DNA from: Glaciecola sp049650345
Lineage (GTDB): Bacteria > Pseudomonadota > Gammaproteobacteria > Enterobacterales > Alteromonadaceae
Length of the DNA stretch: 64,000 nucleotides
Assembly: GCA_049650345.1 (NCBI GenBank)
Contig: JBARZY010000049.1
Span: 7,410 to 71,409 of the forward strand
Reading direction: 5' to 3'
The position numbers and the translations under genes were made by a program. This document shows, piece after piece, positions 1 through 9,037 of this stretch (position 1 is its first letter; each line of letters starts with the position of its first letter). Under the pieces are notes generated by a model, which saw only the letters and a list, made by a program, of their open reading frames with translations, did no database searches and was not told where the DNA came from.

Positions 1-1
1 A

Positions 2-1105
2 TCTAATGGCGTGATATCTGTGTTTGTTGAACGTCATGACGAAGCCAAGCGTGCGTCAAACGAAAGCCATGCAAATACACGCCAAGTAACCCCGCTGAAT
101 ACAAACAGTCCACTACAAAAACTGAAGCAACAAAAGCAAAAGCGAGCCAAACAAAAAGCCTCGCAGCAAAATCGCGTACCTAAAACGTTTTCTTTGGAAT
201 TAGAGCAAGCCGCAGCACTAATTAACAAAAGCCACGCAATTCATAAGCAATATACGCAAAACATTAAAAAAGGCCTTAATATAGAGCTAGATGACGCGCG
301 CAATATTATGTGTGAGGTGTATGACAGTTTGGCGCGTAATCCTAATGCTTTGTTATGCTTGTCATTAATTATGAACCACAATGATTATTTGGCGAAGCAT
401 GCTGTGCATGTTGCAATATTGATGTGTTACATGGCGCAGCGCATGGACATGAGTGAAGCTGACTGCGAACGATTGGGTCTACTGGGTTACTTTTTTGATA
501 TAGGCATGACCAAAGTACCTGCACACATCCTCAGTAAAGCAATTGCCTTAAGCCAAGATGAAAAAGTGTTGGTTAAGTCTCACGTAAACGACTCGTTAAA
601 CATGGTAAAACCCCTAAAGTTAGACAGTGAAATACTACTCGCAATAGAACAGCACCACGAACGCCTTGATGGCTCGGGATACCCTAACGGCTACTCAGGT
701 TCAAAAATAAGCAAGTTTTCGCGTATGTTAGCCATAGCCGATACCTACGATGCGCTTACCAGTGACCGCGCGTTTCAACAAGCAAAATCGCCTACCGCCG
801 CGATGAAAATACTCAATACCGCAGATAATGGCTATGATCAAAAGTTAGTACTTCAATTTGTACGTTACTTAGGGGTTTATCCTGTGGGAAGCTTGGTGAT
901 GTTGTCTAACAAGCGCATTGCCTTAGTTATAGAGAACAACCTTCAAAAGCCAAGTGAACCTACTGTAAAGGTATTTTATTCTGCCATAGGCGGGCATTAC
1001 TTGGCTCCCAAAGTATTGAACCTAACCCAATACAGCGAGCAAATTAAGGTGCAAAAACCGGTATTGGCCAGTCAATATAACCTTGATCTAGAAAAGGTAT
1101 TATAA
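2..1105 (+). CDS. HD-GYP domain protein, 5' end outside the window, HD histidine missing
   Basis: The reading frame is open to the left edge, so the true start lies upstream; the first in-window start is GTG at 11. Numbering from that GTG, a basic Lys/Gln-rich linker (about 37-55) leads into an HD-GYP domain (about 100-290). The GYP motif is intact (HHERLDGSGYP, 215-225). Where HD-GYP phosphodiesterases normally have HDIGK, this protein has FDIGM (162-166), so the metal-binding His is Phe. HD-GYP enzymes hydrolyse cyclic-di-GMP; losing this ligand would be expected to weaken or abolish activity, so the protein may be a c-di-GMP receptor or protein-interaction module instead. The start of the visible part resembles the end of the DUF3391 domain usual in this subfamily. 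Followed by about 210 bases without a gene. Confidence 0.85.
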   Translation, partial: SNGVISVFVERHDEAKRASNESHANTRQVTPLNTNSPLQKLKQQKQKRAKQKASQQNRVPKTFSLELEQAAALINKSHAIHKQYTQNIKKGLNIELDDARNIMCEVYDSLARNPNALLCLSLIMNHNDYLAKHAVHVAILMCYMAQRMDMSEADCERLGLLGYFFDIGMTKVPAHILSKAIALSQDEKVLVKSHVNDSLNMVKPLKLDSEILLAIEQHHERLDGSGYPNGYSGSKISKFSRMLAIADTYDALTSDRAFQQAKSPTAAMKILNTADNGYDQKLVLQFVRYLGVYPVGSLVMLSNKRIALVIENNLQKPSEPTVKVFYSAIGGHYLAPKVLNLTQYSEQIKVQKPVLASQYNLDLEKVL

Positions 1106-1316
1106 GTCATCCCATGAGGGTACAACTTGTAATATTAACAGTATCTTAAGCACAAGGCGCAGTGACCATCTCAGGTAAGCTTGCGACTATTGTCCAACAG
1201 CTTGCGCCATAAACCCTAACGATTATGAGTGTAAGTGGATAAAAAATAGACTAAGCTTACTTACGGGTGTATTCCCATTTTGTGGTTATACCCTATGTTT
1301 TCTTTTGGAGATATTA

Positions 1317-1739
1317 ATGGAATCATTGAAAGTACAAGATTATATGAATCGTCGCCCGGTAAAATTATCGTTAGACATGCCAGTTGCCGAGGCGGTAGAG
1401 CGCTTGTTACTCAGCAAGCAAACCGGTGGTCCAGTGTTAAACAGTCAAAATGAGGTGGTTGGGTTTTTATCCGAGCAAGATTGTTTGGGGCAAATGATTA
1501 CGTCTAGTTATTATCGAGAACAAGTGTGCAGGGTAGAAGATATTATGAAAACCCCTGTTCTATCGGTAAGAGGCAATGATTCTATAATAGAACTTGCGCA
1601 AACCATGATTAAAGAAAAGCCCAAAGTATATCCAGTGGTTGACGACACTGGTTCATTAATTGGCTCAATTAATCGTACAGAAGTGTTGAATGCTATTGAC
1701 GTACAATTGCACTCGGGTTACGAAAAACACGGTAAATAA
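1317..1739 (+). CDS. CBS-domain pair protein
   Basis: A 140-residue protein made almost entirely of two CBS repeats (about 5-60 and 75-130), each beginning with a typical segment: VQDYMNRRPV and VEDIMKTPVL. CBS pairs bind adenine nucleotides such as AMP, ATP or SAM and act as regulatory sensors; stand-alone pairs like this have no catalytic domain and the partner is not identifiable here. The ATG at 1317 is preferred over an upstream in-frame TTG at 1305 because TTTTGGAG sits 6 bases before the ATG. It converges with the phosphatase-like gene on the other strand, 6 bases away. Cytoplasmic; no membrane segment. Confidence 0.85.
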   Translation: MESLKVQDYMNRRPVKLSLDMPVAEAVERLLLSKQTGGPVLNSQNEVVGFLSEQDCLGQMITSSYYREQVCRVEDIMKTPVLSVRGNDSIIELAQTMIKEKPKVYPVVDDTGSLIGSINRTEVLNAIDVQLHSGYEKHGK

Positions 1740-1745
1740 GACGGT

Positions 1746-2303
1746 TTATTGCGTTGCGTAATGCGCTTTGACGGTGGTAATGAATGCTTGCCAAGTTCGG
1801 TTAGGCTCCCATGTTTCGTGCATGTGCTGCTTGGCGATTATGTCGTTGTGCTGTAATTGAGTCACCCTATACAAATACGTGAAAACTGCACCGCGCCAGT
1901 TAAGTTTGCAGTGTGTAAGTACAAGCCCTGTGCTTTGCTCTGCTTCCTTCATGTATGCCACATAGTCTATAAAATTCTGCAAACTTGGTGCATTCCATTC
2001 AACCGCAACATTTTTGTATGGCATGTTGATTGACGCCAACAATTCTGCTTCATCGGTTCTATCACCCGGTATTAGGTCAATAACGTGGTTCACGCCTAAG
2101 CGCTGCATGGTCAAGAAATGCGTTTTTGATGGCAAACCTGCACTCACCATATTGGGCGTGTCTACTTGAAAATTCGTCAAATCTTTAAGTTGTTTATGCA
2201 TGCTTTCTGCTTTTGTGGCAGTAATCGCACCTGACTCTGGTTGTGCTGAAACCGCCGTGGCTATTAGCAGCGAACTGATAATGACTACTAAAAAAAATTT
2301 CAT
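1746..2303 (-). CDS. Secreted dual-specificity/DUF442-like phosphatase family protein
   Basis: 185 residues beginning with a clear signal peptide (MKFFLVVIISSLLIATAVSA), so probably periplasmic. The rest resembles the cysteine-phosphatase fold of DUF442/beta-lactamase-hydrolase-like phosphatases: VSAGLPSK near residue 55, a VIDLIPGDRTDEAE segment, and a P-loop-like HCKLNWRGA around residue 132 with Cys and Arg separated by four residues, as in DUF442 proteins (classical tyrosine phosphatases have five). The usual P-loop Gly is Asn here, so catalysis is uncertain. The substrate is unknown. It stands alone, convergent with the CBS gene. Confidence 0.65.
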   Translation of the reverse strand: MKFFLVVIISSLLIATAVSAQPESGAITATKAESMHKQLKDLTNFQVDTPNMVSAGLPSKTHFLTMQRLGVNHVIDLIPGDRTDEAELLASINMPYKNVAVEWNAPSLQNFIDYVAYMKEAEQSTGLVLTHCKLNWRGAVFTYLYRVTQLQHNDIIAKQHMHETWEPNRTWQAFITTVKAHYATQ

Positions 2304-2567
2304 GTTTATGATGCTCTTTAAAAAAACGTAATTGAATTTATGAACACTGAGTACAGTATGACAGTTTCAGCGAGACGAGCGAACTAAGTAATTGTTACAA
2401 GATATAAAAGTGATAGCACAGATATCTCGCAGTCTCATCTTATTGGCTCAATAAATCTGATGTGCGGCCTTCACAGGTAACTATACAAGCCATTGAGTTT
2501 TGCCTAAATGATCAATTCACCAAAAAATGCGTAAAAACGACACTATTATGAATTGAAGAGAACACCT

Positions 2568-3146
2568 ATGAGTCAAATAAAAGAACAAGTATTAGCTGCT
2601 AACGCTGACTATGTTGCCGATTTTGGGGACAAAGCAGACCTTGCGCTGCCTCCTGCCCGTGGTTTTGCTATTTTAACCTGCATGGATGCTCGTCTTGATC
2701 CTGCAAAATACGCAGGCCTTGCCGAGGGTGATGCCCATGTTATTCGCAACGCCGGTGGACGCGCAAGCGATGACGCCATCCGCTCATTAGTTATTTCTCA
2801 CAAACTGTTGGGCACAAAAGAGTGGTTTGTGATTCATCATACCGACTGCGGAATGGAATTGTTTAACAGCGAAATTATGGGCGACTTACTAAACGAAAGT
2901 TTGCAAACCGCAACCGTAGATGAAAATGGCTGGAGAAATGTTGATAAAAGCGGCGGTACCAGCGACGGTAAATACATCAATTGGTTAACGTTTACCGACA
3001 ACGCTAAGAGTGTTGTAGAGGATGTACAACGGATTCGGGCGAACACGATGGTTCCAAAGGATGTTCCAATTTACGGATATATTTACGATTGTAAAACGGG
3101 GCAGTTAGTTGAAGTGCCTGAAGCGAATGCTGTAGGTGCGGTGTAA
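2568..3146 (+). CDS. Beta-class carbonic anhydrase
   Basis: 192 residues. Carbonic anhydrase interconverts CO2 and bicarbonate. The zinc site is complete: Cys38 in TCMDAR with the Asp40/Arg42 dyad, and His91/Cys94 in HHTDCGM. Length and the early position of the first Cys fit the short beta-CA clade. ATG at 2568 is chosen over an in-frame TTG at 2553 because GAAGAG is correctly placed before it. No signal peptide, so cytoplasmic. Monocistronic, with about 260 bases of upstream DNA that probably hold its promoter. Confidence 0.92.
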   Translation: MSQIKEQVLAANADYVADFGDKADLALPPARGFAILTCMDARLDPAKYAGLAEGDAHVIRNAGGRASDDAIRSLVISHKLLGTKEWFVIHHTDCGMELFNSEIMGDLLNESLQTATVDENGWRNVDKSGGTSDGKYINWLTFTDNAKSVVEDVQRIRANTMVPKDVPIYGYIYDCKTGQLVEVPEANAVGAV

Positions 3147-3172
3147 GTATTTACTATGCGCTGATGTTATGT

Positions 3173-4306
3173 CTACTTCTTGGGCCTCTCATCAGCGTAG
3201 CAAAATTGATTTTTACCCTTCTTTTTAGCTCGGTACATTGCAAGGTCTGCATTATGCATGATTGTTTCGGGCATACTACTTCCTTGCTTTTGCGTTGCAA
3301 TGCCAATGCTAGCACTAATATCTATAGTCTTTCCTGAAATAACAATAGGCTTAGCAAGTTGCTTTATTATGCGGTTGGCGATGCCTTCGGCTTCTTCTAT
3401 GCAGTTTTTATTGTGTAATAGGACCACAAATTCGTCACCACCGAATCGACATACATAACTCTGTGGTATTTGTATATTGCTGAGTCGTTCAGCCACTCGA
3501 ATCAATAGTTCGTCGCCGGTGGCATGTCCGTAGTTGTCGTTTACCGCTTTGAAACCATCTAAATCAATAAATAGTATTGCTACGTCATTGACTACTAATA
3601 CATCGCTAAAACGTTGTAGAAAAGCTCGTCGATTCAATAAGCCGGTTAATGTGTCATGATTAGCATCAAAGGCCAATTGTGCTTTATAGTCTTGCTCTAA
3701 TTGCTGCGCTTCGTGCCGTTTTATAACAGCACAAATATGTTGTGAAACAAACGCAAGAATTTTTGCGTCAGCGTCCGTGTACATAGACCTATTTGTATAG
3801 GTTTGTACTACGATAGCGCCTATCGTTTCGTCTCCATACACCAGAGGCACACCAAGCCACGAGGCTGGCAGTAATTTGCGATGTGCAATGAGTTTCTTAT
3901 CAGAGAGCGCAGTCAGTTCTTTTTTTGACAATAATACCGTATCACTTTTATTGATTACCAATTCGGTGACACCATTGCCCATTTTTCTCACTGGGAAGTC
4001 ATCGGGATATTCATAAGTATCACCATAGGTATCTTGATAATAAACGAACTCTATTGTTTGATTGTTGCGATTAACTCGCGCAACGTAAAAGTTAGAGGTA
4101 TCAATTAAGGTGCTTAACAACTGATGAATCTGAGCATAAAGTGTGTTGATATCAAGCTTGATATTATGACTCAGTTCAGATATTTCTAATAATGTTGAGA
4201 GAAGCAAATTCTCGCTGCGTAGCTGCTCTACTTCACTCGTACCAGAATGAATTTCTGTGGGTATACTGCTTAGCAGCTTTTTATTGTCAGCATTACTACA
4301 AGTCAT
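3173..4306 (-). CDS. GAF-GGDEF diguanylate cyclase
   Basis: 377 residues: a short leucine-rich N-terminal helix (about 25-50), a GAF domain (about 55-195) and a GGDEF domain (about 210-370). The active-site motif is canonical (RFGGDEF, GGDEF at 289-293), and DTLTGLLNRRAF marks the domain start, so synthesis of cyclic-di-GMP from two GTP is expected. No RxxD product-inhibition site is present five residues before the motif, so feedback inhibition may be absent. The GAF domain probably senses a small ligand. No membrane segment. It adds to c-di-GMP signalling alongside the HD-GYP protein at the left edge. Confidence 0.92.
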   Translation of the reverse strand: MTCSNADNKKLLSSIPTEIHSGTSEVEQLRSENLLLSTLLEISELSHNIKLDINTLYAQIHQLLSTLIDTSNFYVARVNRNNQTIEFVYYQDTYGDTYEYPDDFPVRKMGNGVTELVINKSDTVLLSKKELTALSDKKLIAHRKLLPASWLGVPLVYGDETIGAIVVQTYTNRSMYTDADAKILAFVSQHICAVIKRHEAQQLEQDYKAQLAFDANHDTLTGLLNRRAFLQRFSDVLVVNDVAILFIDLDGFKAVNDNYGHATGDELLIRVAERLSNIQIPQSYVCRFGGDEFVVLLHNKNCIEEAEGIANRIIKQLAKPIVISGKTIDISASIGIATQKQGSSMPETIMHNADLAMYRAKKKGKNQFCYADERPKK

Positions 4307-4443
4307 GATAAATTAATCTACGGCTTTAATTTTGTAAGTTAATTTGTATCATAAATAGTTTTTGGGTGCCTATAGTAATTTAGCTAAAAAGTATGGATCT
4401 TCGTACTCTAGAAATCGTGATGCACTGACTGATAAAAAGTAGC

Positions 4444-5343
4444 TTAGCCATTTTTCTTCACCGCCTGCATCAACAAACACACCATCACCAACAAAATACC
4501 CACCGCCCCAATACCCGTAAATTGCTCACCCACAATTAACACGGCTAAAATAGTTGCAATAACCGGCTCAATCAGAGTAATAAGAGTTGCCTTGCTTGCG
4601 TCTACATAATTCAGTCCAAAACCAAACAACAAATATCCAATAAACATAGGCACAATAGCCATATACAACGATACGCTTGTGTTAGTTGCGCTCGAAAATA
4701 GGTTATCGCCAGTAAACAACAAAGATGGGAGTAAAAACATTGCGGCTATGCCAAACATAGCCGACATTGACGAGGTAGAGTGCACGCCTGCTTCAATTAA
4801 ACGTTTGGCTGCATACGAATATCCTGCATAGGTTAAGCCTGCAACACAACCAAGCACAATACCTAAGGTTTGGGCTTGAACATTGTATGCAACTTCAACA
4901 TTGTCGACTTTGCCCAGCGCTAAAAGGGCAATGCCTACCGCGCCAATCACAAAGCTAAGTATCCACTGTATTGAAATTGCTTTATTACTTATTACGCGTT
5001 CAAGCACGGCTGCAAAAAACGGTGCAGAAGCAATGGATACCACGGTACCAATGGCAACGCCTGAAAGACGCATTGAGCTATAAAATGCCAATGGATATAT
5101 AGCCACTGAGGCTGCACCCAACAACAATACCCAAGGATGCTGGAGTATGCGTTTATAATCGATAAACAATTGCCGACGCGCTGCCAATACTAAAAGAACG
5201 CCACCTATGCCCATTGAAAATGCACCAATACCCAATGCGCTAACATTAGGTGCATAGCTTGCCGCCGTGCCGGTGGTACCCCATAAGAGGCTGGCAACTA
5301 TAATGGCCAGCATGCCTTTAAAAACGGTGTGGTTATTTTTCAT
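4444..5343 (-). CDS. EamA/DMT-family transporter
   Basis: 299 residues with about ten hydrophobic segments in two halves, as in the drug/metabolite transporter superfamily (two EamA repeats). The first helix carries a typical LLWGTTGTAASYAP stretch and the C-terminal half ends FGLNYVDASKATLITLIEPV, the characteristic second-repeat signature. Such proteins usually export amino acids or other metabolites; the substrate cannot be told from sequence. Inner membrane. Single gene, with about 135 bases between it and the upstream GGDEF start. Confidence 0.88.
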   Translation of the reverse strand: MKNNHTVFKGMLAIIVASLLWGTTGTAASYAPNVSALGIGAFSMGIGGVLLVLAARRQLFIDYKRILQHPWVLLLGAASVAIYPLAFYSSMRLSGVAIGTVVSIASAPFFAAVLERVISNKAISIQWILSFVIGAVGIALLALGKVDNVEVAYNVQAQTLGIVLGCVAGLTYAGYSYAAKRLIEAGVHSTSSMSAMFGIAAMFLLPSLLFTGDNLFSSATNTSVSLYMAIVPMFIGYLLFGFGLNYVDASKATLITLIEPVIATILAVLIVGEQFTGIGAVGILLVMVCLLMQAVKKNG

Positions 5344-5451
5344 AAAACGATTAGCGTACCAAGGATAGTTATATTCGGCTAAAACATCCTATTTGGTATG
5401 TTTCCGTGAGTACATACTATCGTAATTACACGACTAACATGGCATAAGTTT

Positions 5452-6255
5452 TCATGCATGTTTTGTCACTAAACCATTTATGGCGTGCATTACTGTATTG
5501 CAGTTGTCTGCGTTCAAAGCAAATGGGTGAGGGTTTGCAAATCGTTTTGCGTCGTTATCAAAATATTTACCCGAGGCGGTTTTAAACTTTTCAGAGAACG
5601 ATGCGTCAACCAATACTTGTGCGCCAATGCTCAAGTCGTTGCCCGCTACGCCAAACCCTTCTTTTACCATTTTAGAAGCCAGCAGTGAACCCGGGTTTAC
5701 AGCTACCGCTACTTGGGTTTGTGACAACTGTTGGGCCAGGTTTGCAACCCATATCGTAAGCGCAAGTTTGCTTTGTGCATAAGCTTGCATATCGTCGCCT
5801 ACTGTTACTGTGCCCAACATTGCATTTACGTTCACAGGCGCTTGCGCTGCCGACGATAAGTTAACAATACGCCCGTTGTCACTTAAAATGGGTAACAAGC
5901 CCTGCGTTATCATTACGGGCGCTAGGGTGTTAACTACAAACCTTGCGTCTAGTCCGTCTTGCGTAATGGGATTGGGCAGTTTAAGCACGCCAGCATTATT
6001 TATAATGACGTCTAACGATGTGTGCTGCGTTCTTATATTTGCAATGAGTGCAGTAATGTCGTCAAAGTTAGATAAGTCAGCTAAGTAAGTCTCAATGTTT
6101 GCATGTGGATAGGCTGATGATAGTTGTGCTACCGCCGAGTCGATTTTGCTTGCGCTGCGGCCATGCAGCAATAAATGATGACCATCTGCAGCCATTAACT
6201 TTGCGGTTTCTAATCCAATGCCATCTGTGGCACCTGTGATGAGTACTTTTTTCAT
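5452..6255 (-). CDS. Short-chain dehydrogenase/reductase
   Basis: 267 residues of classical SDR architecture: cofactor loop TGATDGIG (7-14), NNAG (86-89), catalytic Ser around 134, and Tyr159/Lys163 in YAQSK. The residues after the second beta strand (HGRSASK) suggest NADP(H) preference. The order and length resemble retinol-dehydrogenase/WW-oxidoreductase-like SDRs, but the substrate is unknown. Cytoplasmic. It is transcribed alone; the 170 bases before lpdA on the same strand contain no gene. Confidence 0.88.
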   Translation of the reverse strand: MKKVLITGATDGIGLETAKLMAADGHHLLLHGRSASKIDSAVAQLSSAYPHANIETYLADLSNFDDITALIANIRTQHTSLDVIINNAGVLKLPNPITQDGLDARFVVNTLAPVMITQGLLPILSDNGRIVNLSSAAQAPVNVNAMLGTVTVGDDMQAYAQSKLALTIWVANLAQQLSQTQVAVAVNPGSLLASKMVKEGFGVAGNDLSIGAQVLVDASFSEKFKTASGKYFDNDAKRFANPHPFALNADNCNTVMHAINGLVTKHA

Positions 6256-6425
6256 TTGTTTGGTCCTAAATTTATACGCTTATTTTAAAGTGTAATAAGC
6301 ATAAGTAGCATTATGAAATACGCTCAACTAATAACCACTCAATAGTAAGCTTTATTTGTTCTTTTGATAATCGGTTAGATTCAATAATTTGTTTTCTGAT
6401 TTCACTGATAATACTTAATCTATTG

Positions 6426-7844
6426 TTACATCTTTTTCATTTTATTTGGTAAGTCGGTTATTGTTCCTTCAAGCACTTCAGCTGATAGCCCTACAGATTC
6501 ATTAAGAGTTGGGTGAGCATGAATGGTCAATGCTATGTCCTCAGCGTTGGCTCCCATTTCAATTGCTAATGAAATTTCGCCTAATAACTCACCCGCATTT
6601 ATACCCACTGTGCCGCCACCAATTACTCGTCCAGTGTCTGTTTCGGTGATGAGCTTTGTTTTGCCTTCTGCACGACCAGAAGCAATAGCCCTTCCAGAAG
6701 CGCTCCAAGGAAAGTGTGCAACGCGGTAATTAACATTGCTTGATTTGGCTTCATTCTCTGTAATGCCAACCCACGCAATTTCTGGATCGGTATAAGCCAC
6801 AGATGGTATGCATCCGGGGTCGAAAGTGTGGCGTAAACCTGAAATTACCTCAGCAGCAACATGGCCTTGGTGTGTTGCTTTATGAGCGAGCATGGGCTGG
6901 CCTACAATATCACCAATGGCAAATATGTGTTCCACGCTGGTTCTCATTTGTGGGTCAACAGTGATAAAACCTGCATCGTTAATCTTAACACCAGCGCATG
7001 TTGCGTTTAGTTTGTGACCATTAGGTTTACGCCCAACAGCGACTAAAATTTTGTCATAGATAACGGTTGTTGAAGGCGCGGACTGGCCTTCAAACGTAAC
7101 ATGTAGACCATCTTCTTTAGCTGTTACGCTTGTCACCTTGGTCGACAGCATTAAGTTAAATTTCTGCTGATTAAACTTCGTGTATATGTCGACTAAATCT
7201 TTATCTGCTGAGGGTATGAGTTGGTCTGCAGCCTCTACAATTGTCACGTTTGATCCCAAAGATTGATAAACAGTGCTCATTTCCAAACCAATTATTCCTC
7301 CACCCAGCACTAGCAGTTTTTGGGGTACATCATTAAGGGTCAATGCTGAAGTAGAATCCATTACTCTGCTGTCTTCATAAGGTATAAACGGTAACCGAAC
7401 GACTGAAGAGCCAGCAGCTATAATGGCATAGTCAAAGTTAACTGTAGTAGTGATGTCACCTTCAACCACTTCGAGTGTATTGGCAGAAGTAAACTTCCCC
7501 GTCCCGCGCACAATGTTAACATTACGCCCTTTTGCCATGAGTGCTACGCCAGATGTTAGCTTTGATACCACAGAGTTCTTCCATTGATTTATTTTCGGGA
7601 GATTTATCTGCGGTGCAGCAAAGGTTAAGCCATGGCTATCGGCTTTAGCAGTATCGTCAATTAACTTCGAAATATGAAGTAAGGCCTTAGAGGGTATGCA
7701 TCCTACATTTAGGCATACACCGCCTAACTCTTGATATTTTTCGACTAATACAACCTCAAGACCAAGGTCTGCGGCTCTAAATGCGGCTGAGTACCCACCA
7801 GGCCCAGAGCCCAAAACAACAACTTGCGTATTCACATGTGTCAT
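6426..7844 (-). CDS. lpdA: Dihydrolipoyl dehydrogenase (E3), last gene of an operon
   Basis: 472 residues. FAD-dependent E3 reoxidises dihydrolipoamide with NAD+. The redox-active disulfide is intact (CLNVGC, Cys44 and Cys49), the FAD loop GSGPGG is at 12-17, a second dinucleotide fold GGGIIGLE is near 180, and the C-terminal base motif HAHPTLNE is present. It starts 9 bases after the DUF465 gene and closes a four-gene operon (hydratase, oxygenase-like, DUF465, Lpd). It is not next to E1/E2 subunits, so it is probably an additional E3 paralogue supplying a lipoamide- or flavin-dependent step of this operon. That last point is inference. Confidence 0.93.
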   Translation of the reverse strand: MTHVNTQVVVLGSGPGGYSAAFRAADLGLEVVLVEKYQELGGVCLNVGCIPSKALLHISKLIDDTAKADSHGLTFAAPQINLPKINQWKNSVVSKLTSGVALMAKGRNVNIVRGTGKFTSANTLEVVEGDITTTVNFDYAIIAAGSSVVRLPFIPYEDSRVMDSTSALTLNDVPQKLLVLGGGIIGLEMSTVYQSLGSNVTIVEAADQLIPSADKDLVDIYTKFNQQKFNLMLSTKVTSVTAKEDGLHVTFEGQSAPSTTVIYDKILVAVGRKPNGHKLNATCAGVKINDAGFITVDPQMRTSVEHIFAIGDIVGQPMLAHKATHQGHVAAEVISGLRHTFDPGCIPSVAYTDPEIAWVGITENEAKSSNVNYRVAHFPWSASGRAIASGRAEGKTKLITETDTGRVIGGGTVGINAGELLGEISLAIEMGANAEDIALTIHAHPTLNESVGLSAEVLEGTITDLPNKMKKM

Positions 7845-7853
7845 ATTTATGTC

Positions 7854-8096
7854 CTAGTCTTCAGCAATGAGTTGTTGATAAAGAAGATCTTTCAGTGCTG
7901 CTCTTTGCTGTTTAATATCATGCATAGTGGCATCGTCGGTTGGTGAATTTTGAAGTTCTAAATGACGAATCTCGTTATCCAAGTCATGATAGCGACGTGC
8001 TCTATCTTTAAACGTGCCACTGTTAGTATTTAACGTTTGTATCTTGTCCGACAAATGCGGGAACTCTAAAAGTAGTGAATGTTTTTCACCTAACAT
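7854..8096 (-). CDS. YdcH-like DUF465 protein
   Basis: 80 residues, highly charged and helical, predicted coiled coil over most of its length. It has the characteristic DUF465 start (MLGEKHSLLLEFP) followed by YHDLDNEIRHLE and a Lys/Asp-rich second helix. The molecular function of the family is not established. It lies inside the hydratase-oxygenase-Lpd operon, 18 bases after the oxygenase-like gene and 9 before lpdA, so it is co-transcribed with them. Confidence 0.85.
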   Translation of the reverse strand: MLGEKHSLLLEFPHLSDKIQTLNTNSGTFKDRARRYHDLDNEIRHLELQNSPTDDATMHDIKQQRAALKDLLYQQLIAED

Positions 8097-8114
8097 AGTT
8101 TGTGTCCTTGGGTG

Positions 8115-9023
8115 TTAAAATGGTGCTGATTTATCCTGCTGGGGCTGTTCTAATACCCAGCGTTTTTGTGCTTCAATATGCCCGCCTCTAGTTGTTGCGA
8201 GGGGTACTGTTCCGCGATCTCCAAACAACCAAAAAACAAAATTAGTTCGTTCGCCAGTTAAAATTGGCTGAGCGGCGTGAGGCACATTGCCTCTATGGAA
8301 CAACGCGCTTCCTGGCTCGAAATTAAGCGATATCGTTTGCTTAGAATTGTTATCGAAAAAATCAACTGAAGAACCTGTAAATTCCTCATTTGGTAAATTT
8401 AGATTGATATTCAGCGTTACCGCTGATGCGTCTGTATGCGGCCTAATTGAGGTATCGGTTTTTGGGTTATAATTAATTGAAAAACCAAAGCTTTGGGAAT
8501 CATAACCTACGATTTCAGGAAACAATAAACGTGAAATGGGTCTCATGTATTCATCAATTAATTTTCTGTAGAACGCTTGAAAACTAGGCGCGGCAAGATA
8601 TCCAGCAGAACGCTGATCAAGCATCGCGCCTTTTCGATTTAAGACAATGCCATAAGGAGGACGAAGTGGTATTTGTGCGTCCCATACTTTTTCAAGATAT
8701 GCTCGCAATTGTCCCAAGCGCTCCGGGTTAAAAATTTGGCATGCATACACATTCGGAGCAACTTCTTTTAAAAGTGCTTCAACTGCTGTTTCTTTTGTAG
8801 GGTCAGTCCATGCCGCTTGCACTGCTTGTTTAAGTTCAGGGGCTAGCAAATCATCAAATAAATCGACTAAATTTATTCCTTCGCTCTCTTCCCATTGTGA
8901 CCATGCCTGAGCTAAAACGGTCTCGTTTTCGTGCCAAAAGGACTCTACGGCAGGATCCCGGCGCAGCATTTCATCTCTCGATGGTAAGCTTAGTTGCCTC
9001 GCTTGTTCTAGTATCTTATACAT
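8115..9023 (-). CDS. 2-oxoglutarate/Fe(II)-dependent oxygenase-like protein
   Basis: 302 residues. The C-terminal half looks like a double-stranded beta-helix oxygenase: an HxD pair in RPHTDAS (His196, Asp198), a distal His249 in VPHA and Arg259 ten residues later, matching the 2-His-1-carboxylate iron site plus the 2-oxoglutarate-binding Arg. The N-terminal 120 residues are helical and not assignable. Such enzymes hydroxylate small molecules or proteins, using O2 and 2-oxoglutarate. It sits between an enoyl-CoA hydratase family gene and a DUF465 gene in one operon (14 and 18 base gaps). The substrate is unknown. Confidence 0.78.
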   Translation of the reverse strand: MYKILEQARQLSLPSRDEMLRRDPAVESFWHENETVLAQAWSQWEESEGINLVDLFDDLLAPELKQAVQAAWTDPTKETAVEALLKEVAPNVYACQIFNPERLGQLRAYLEKVWDAQIPLRPPYGIVLNRKGAMLDQRSAGYLAAPSFQAFYRKLIDEYMRPISRLLFPEIVGYDSQSFGFSINYNPKTDTSIRPHTDASAVTLNINLNLPNEEFTGSSVDFFDNNSKQTISLNFEPGSALFHRGNVPHAAQPILTGERTNFVFWLFGDRGTVPLATTRGGHIEAQKRWVLEQPQQDKSAPF

Positions 9024-9037
9024 AGTTAGTCCCCCGA

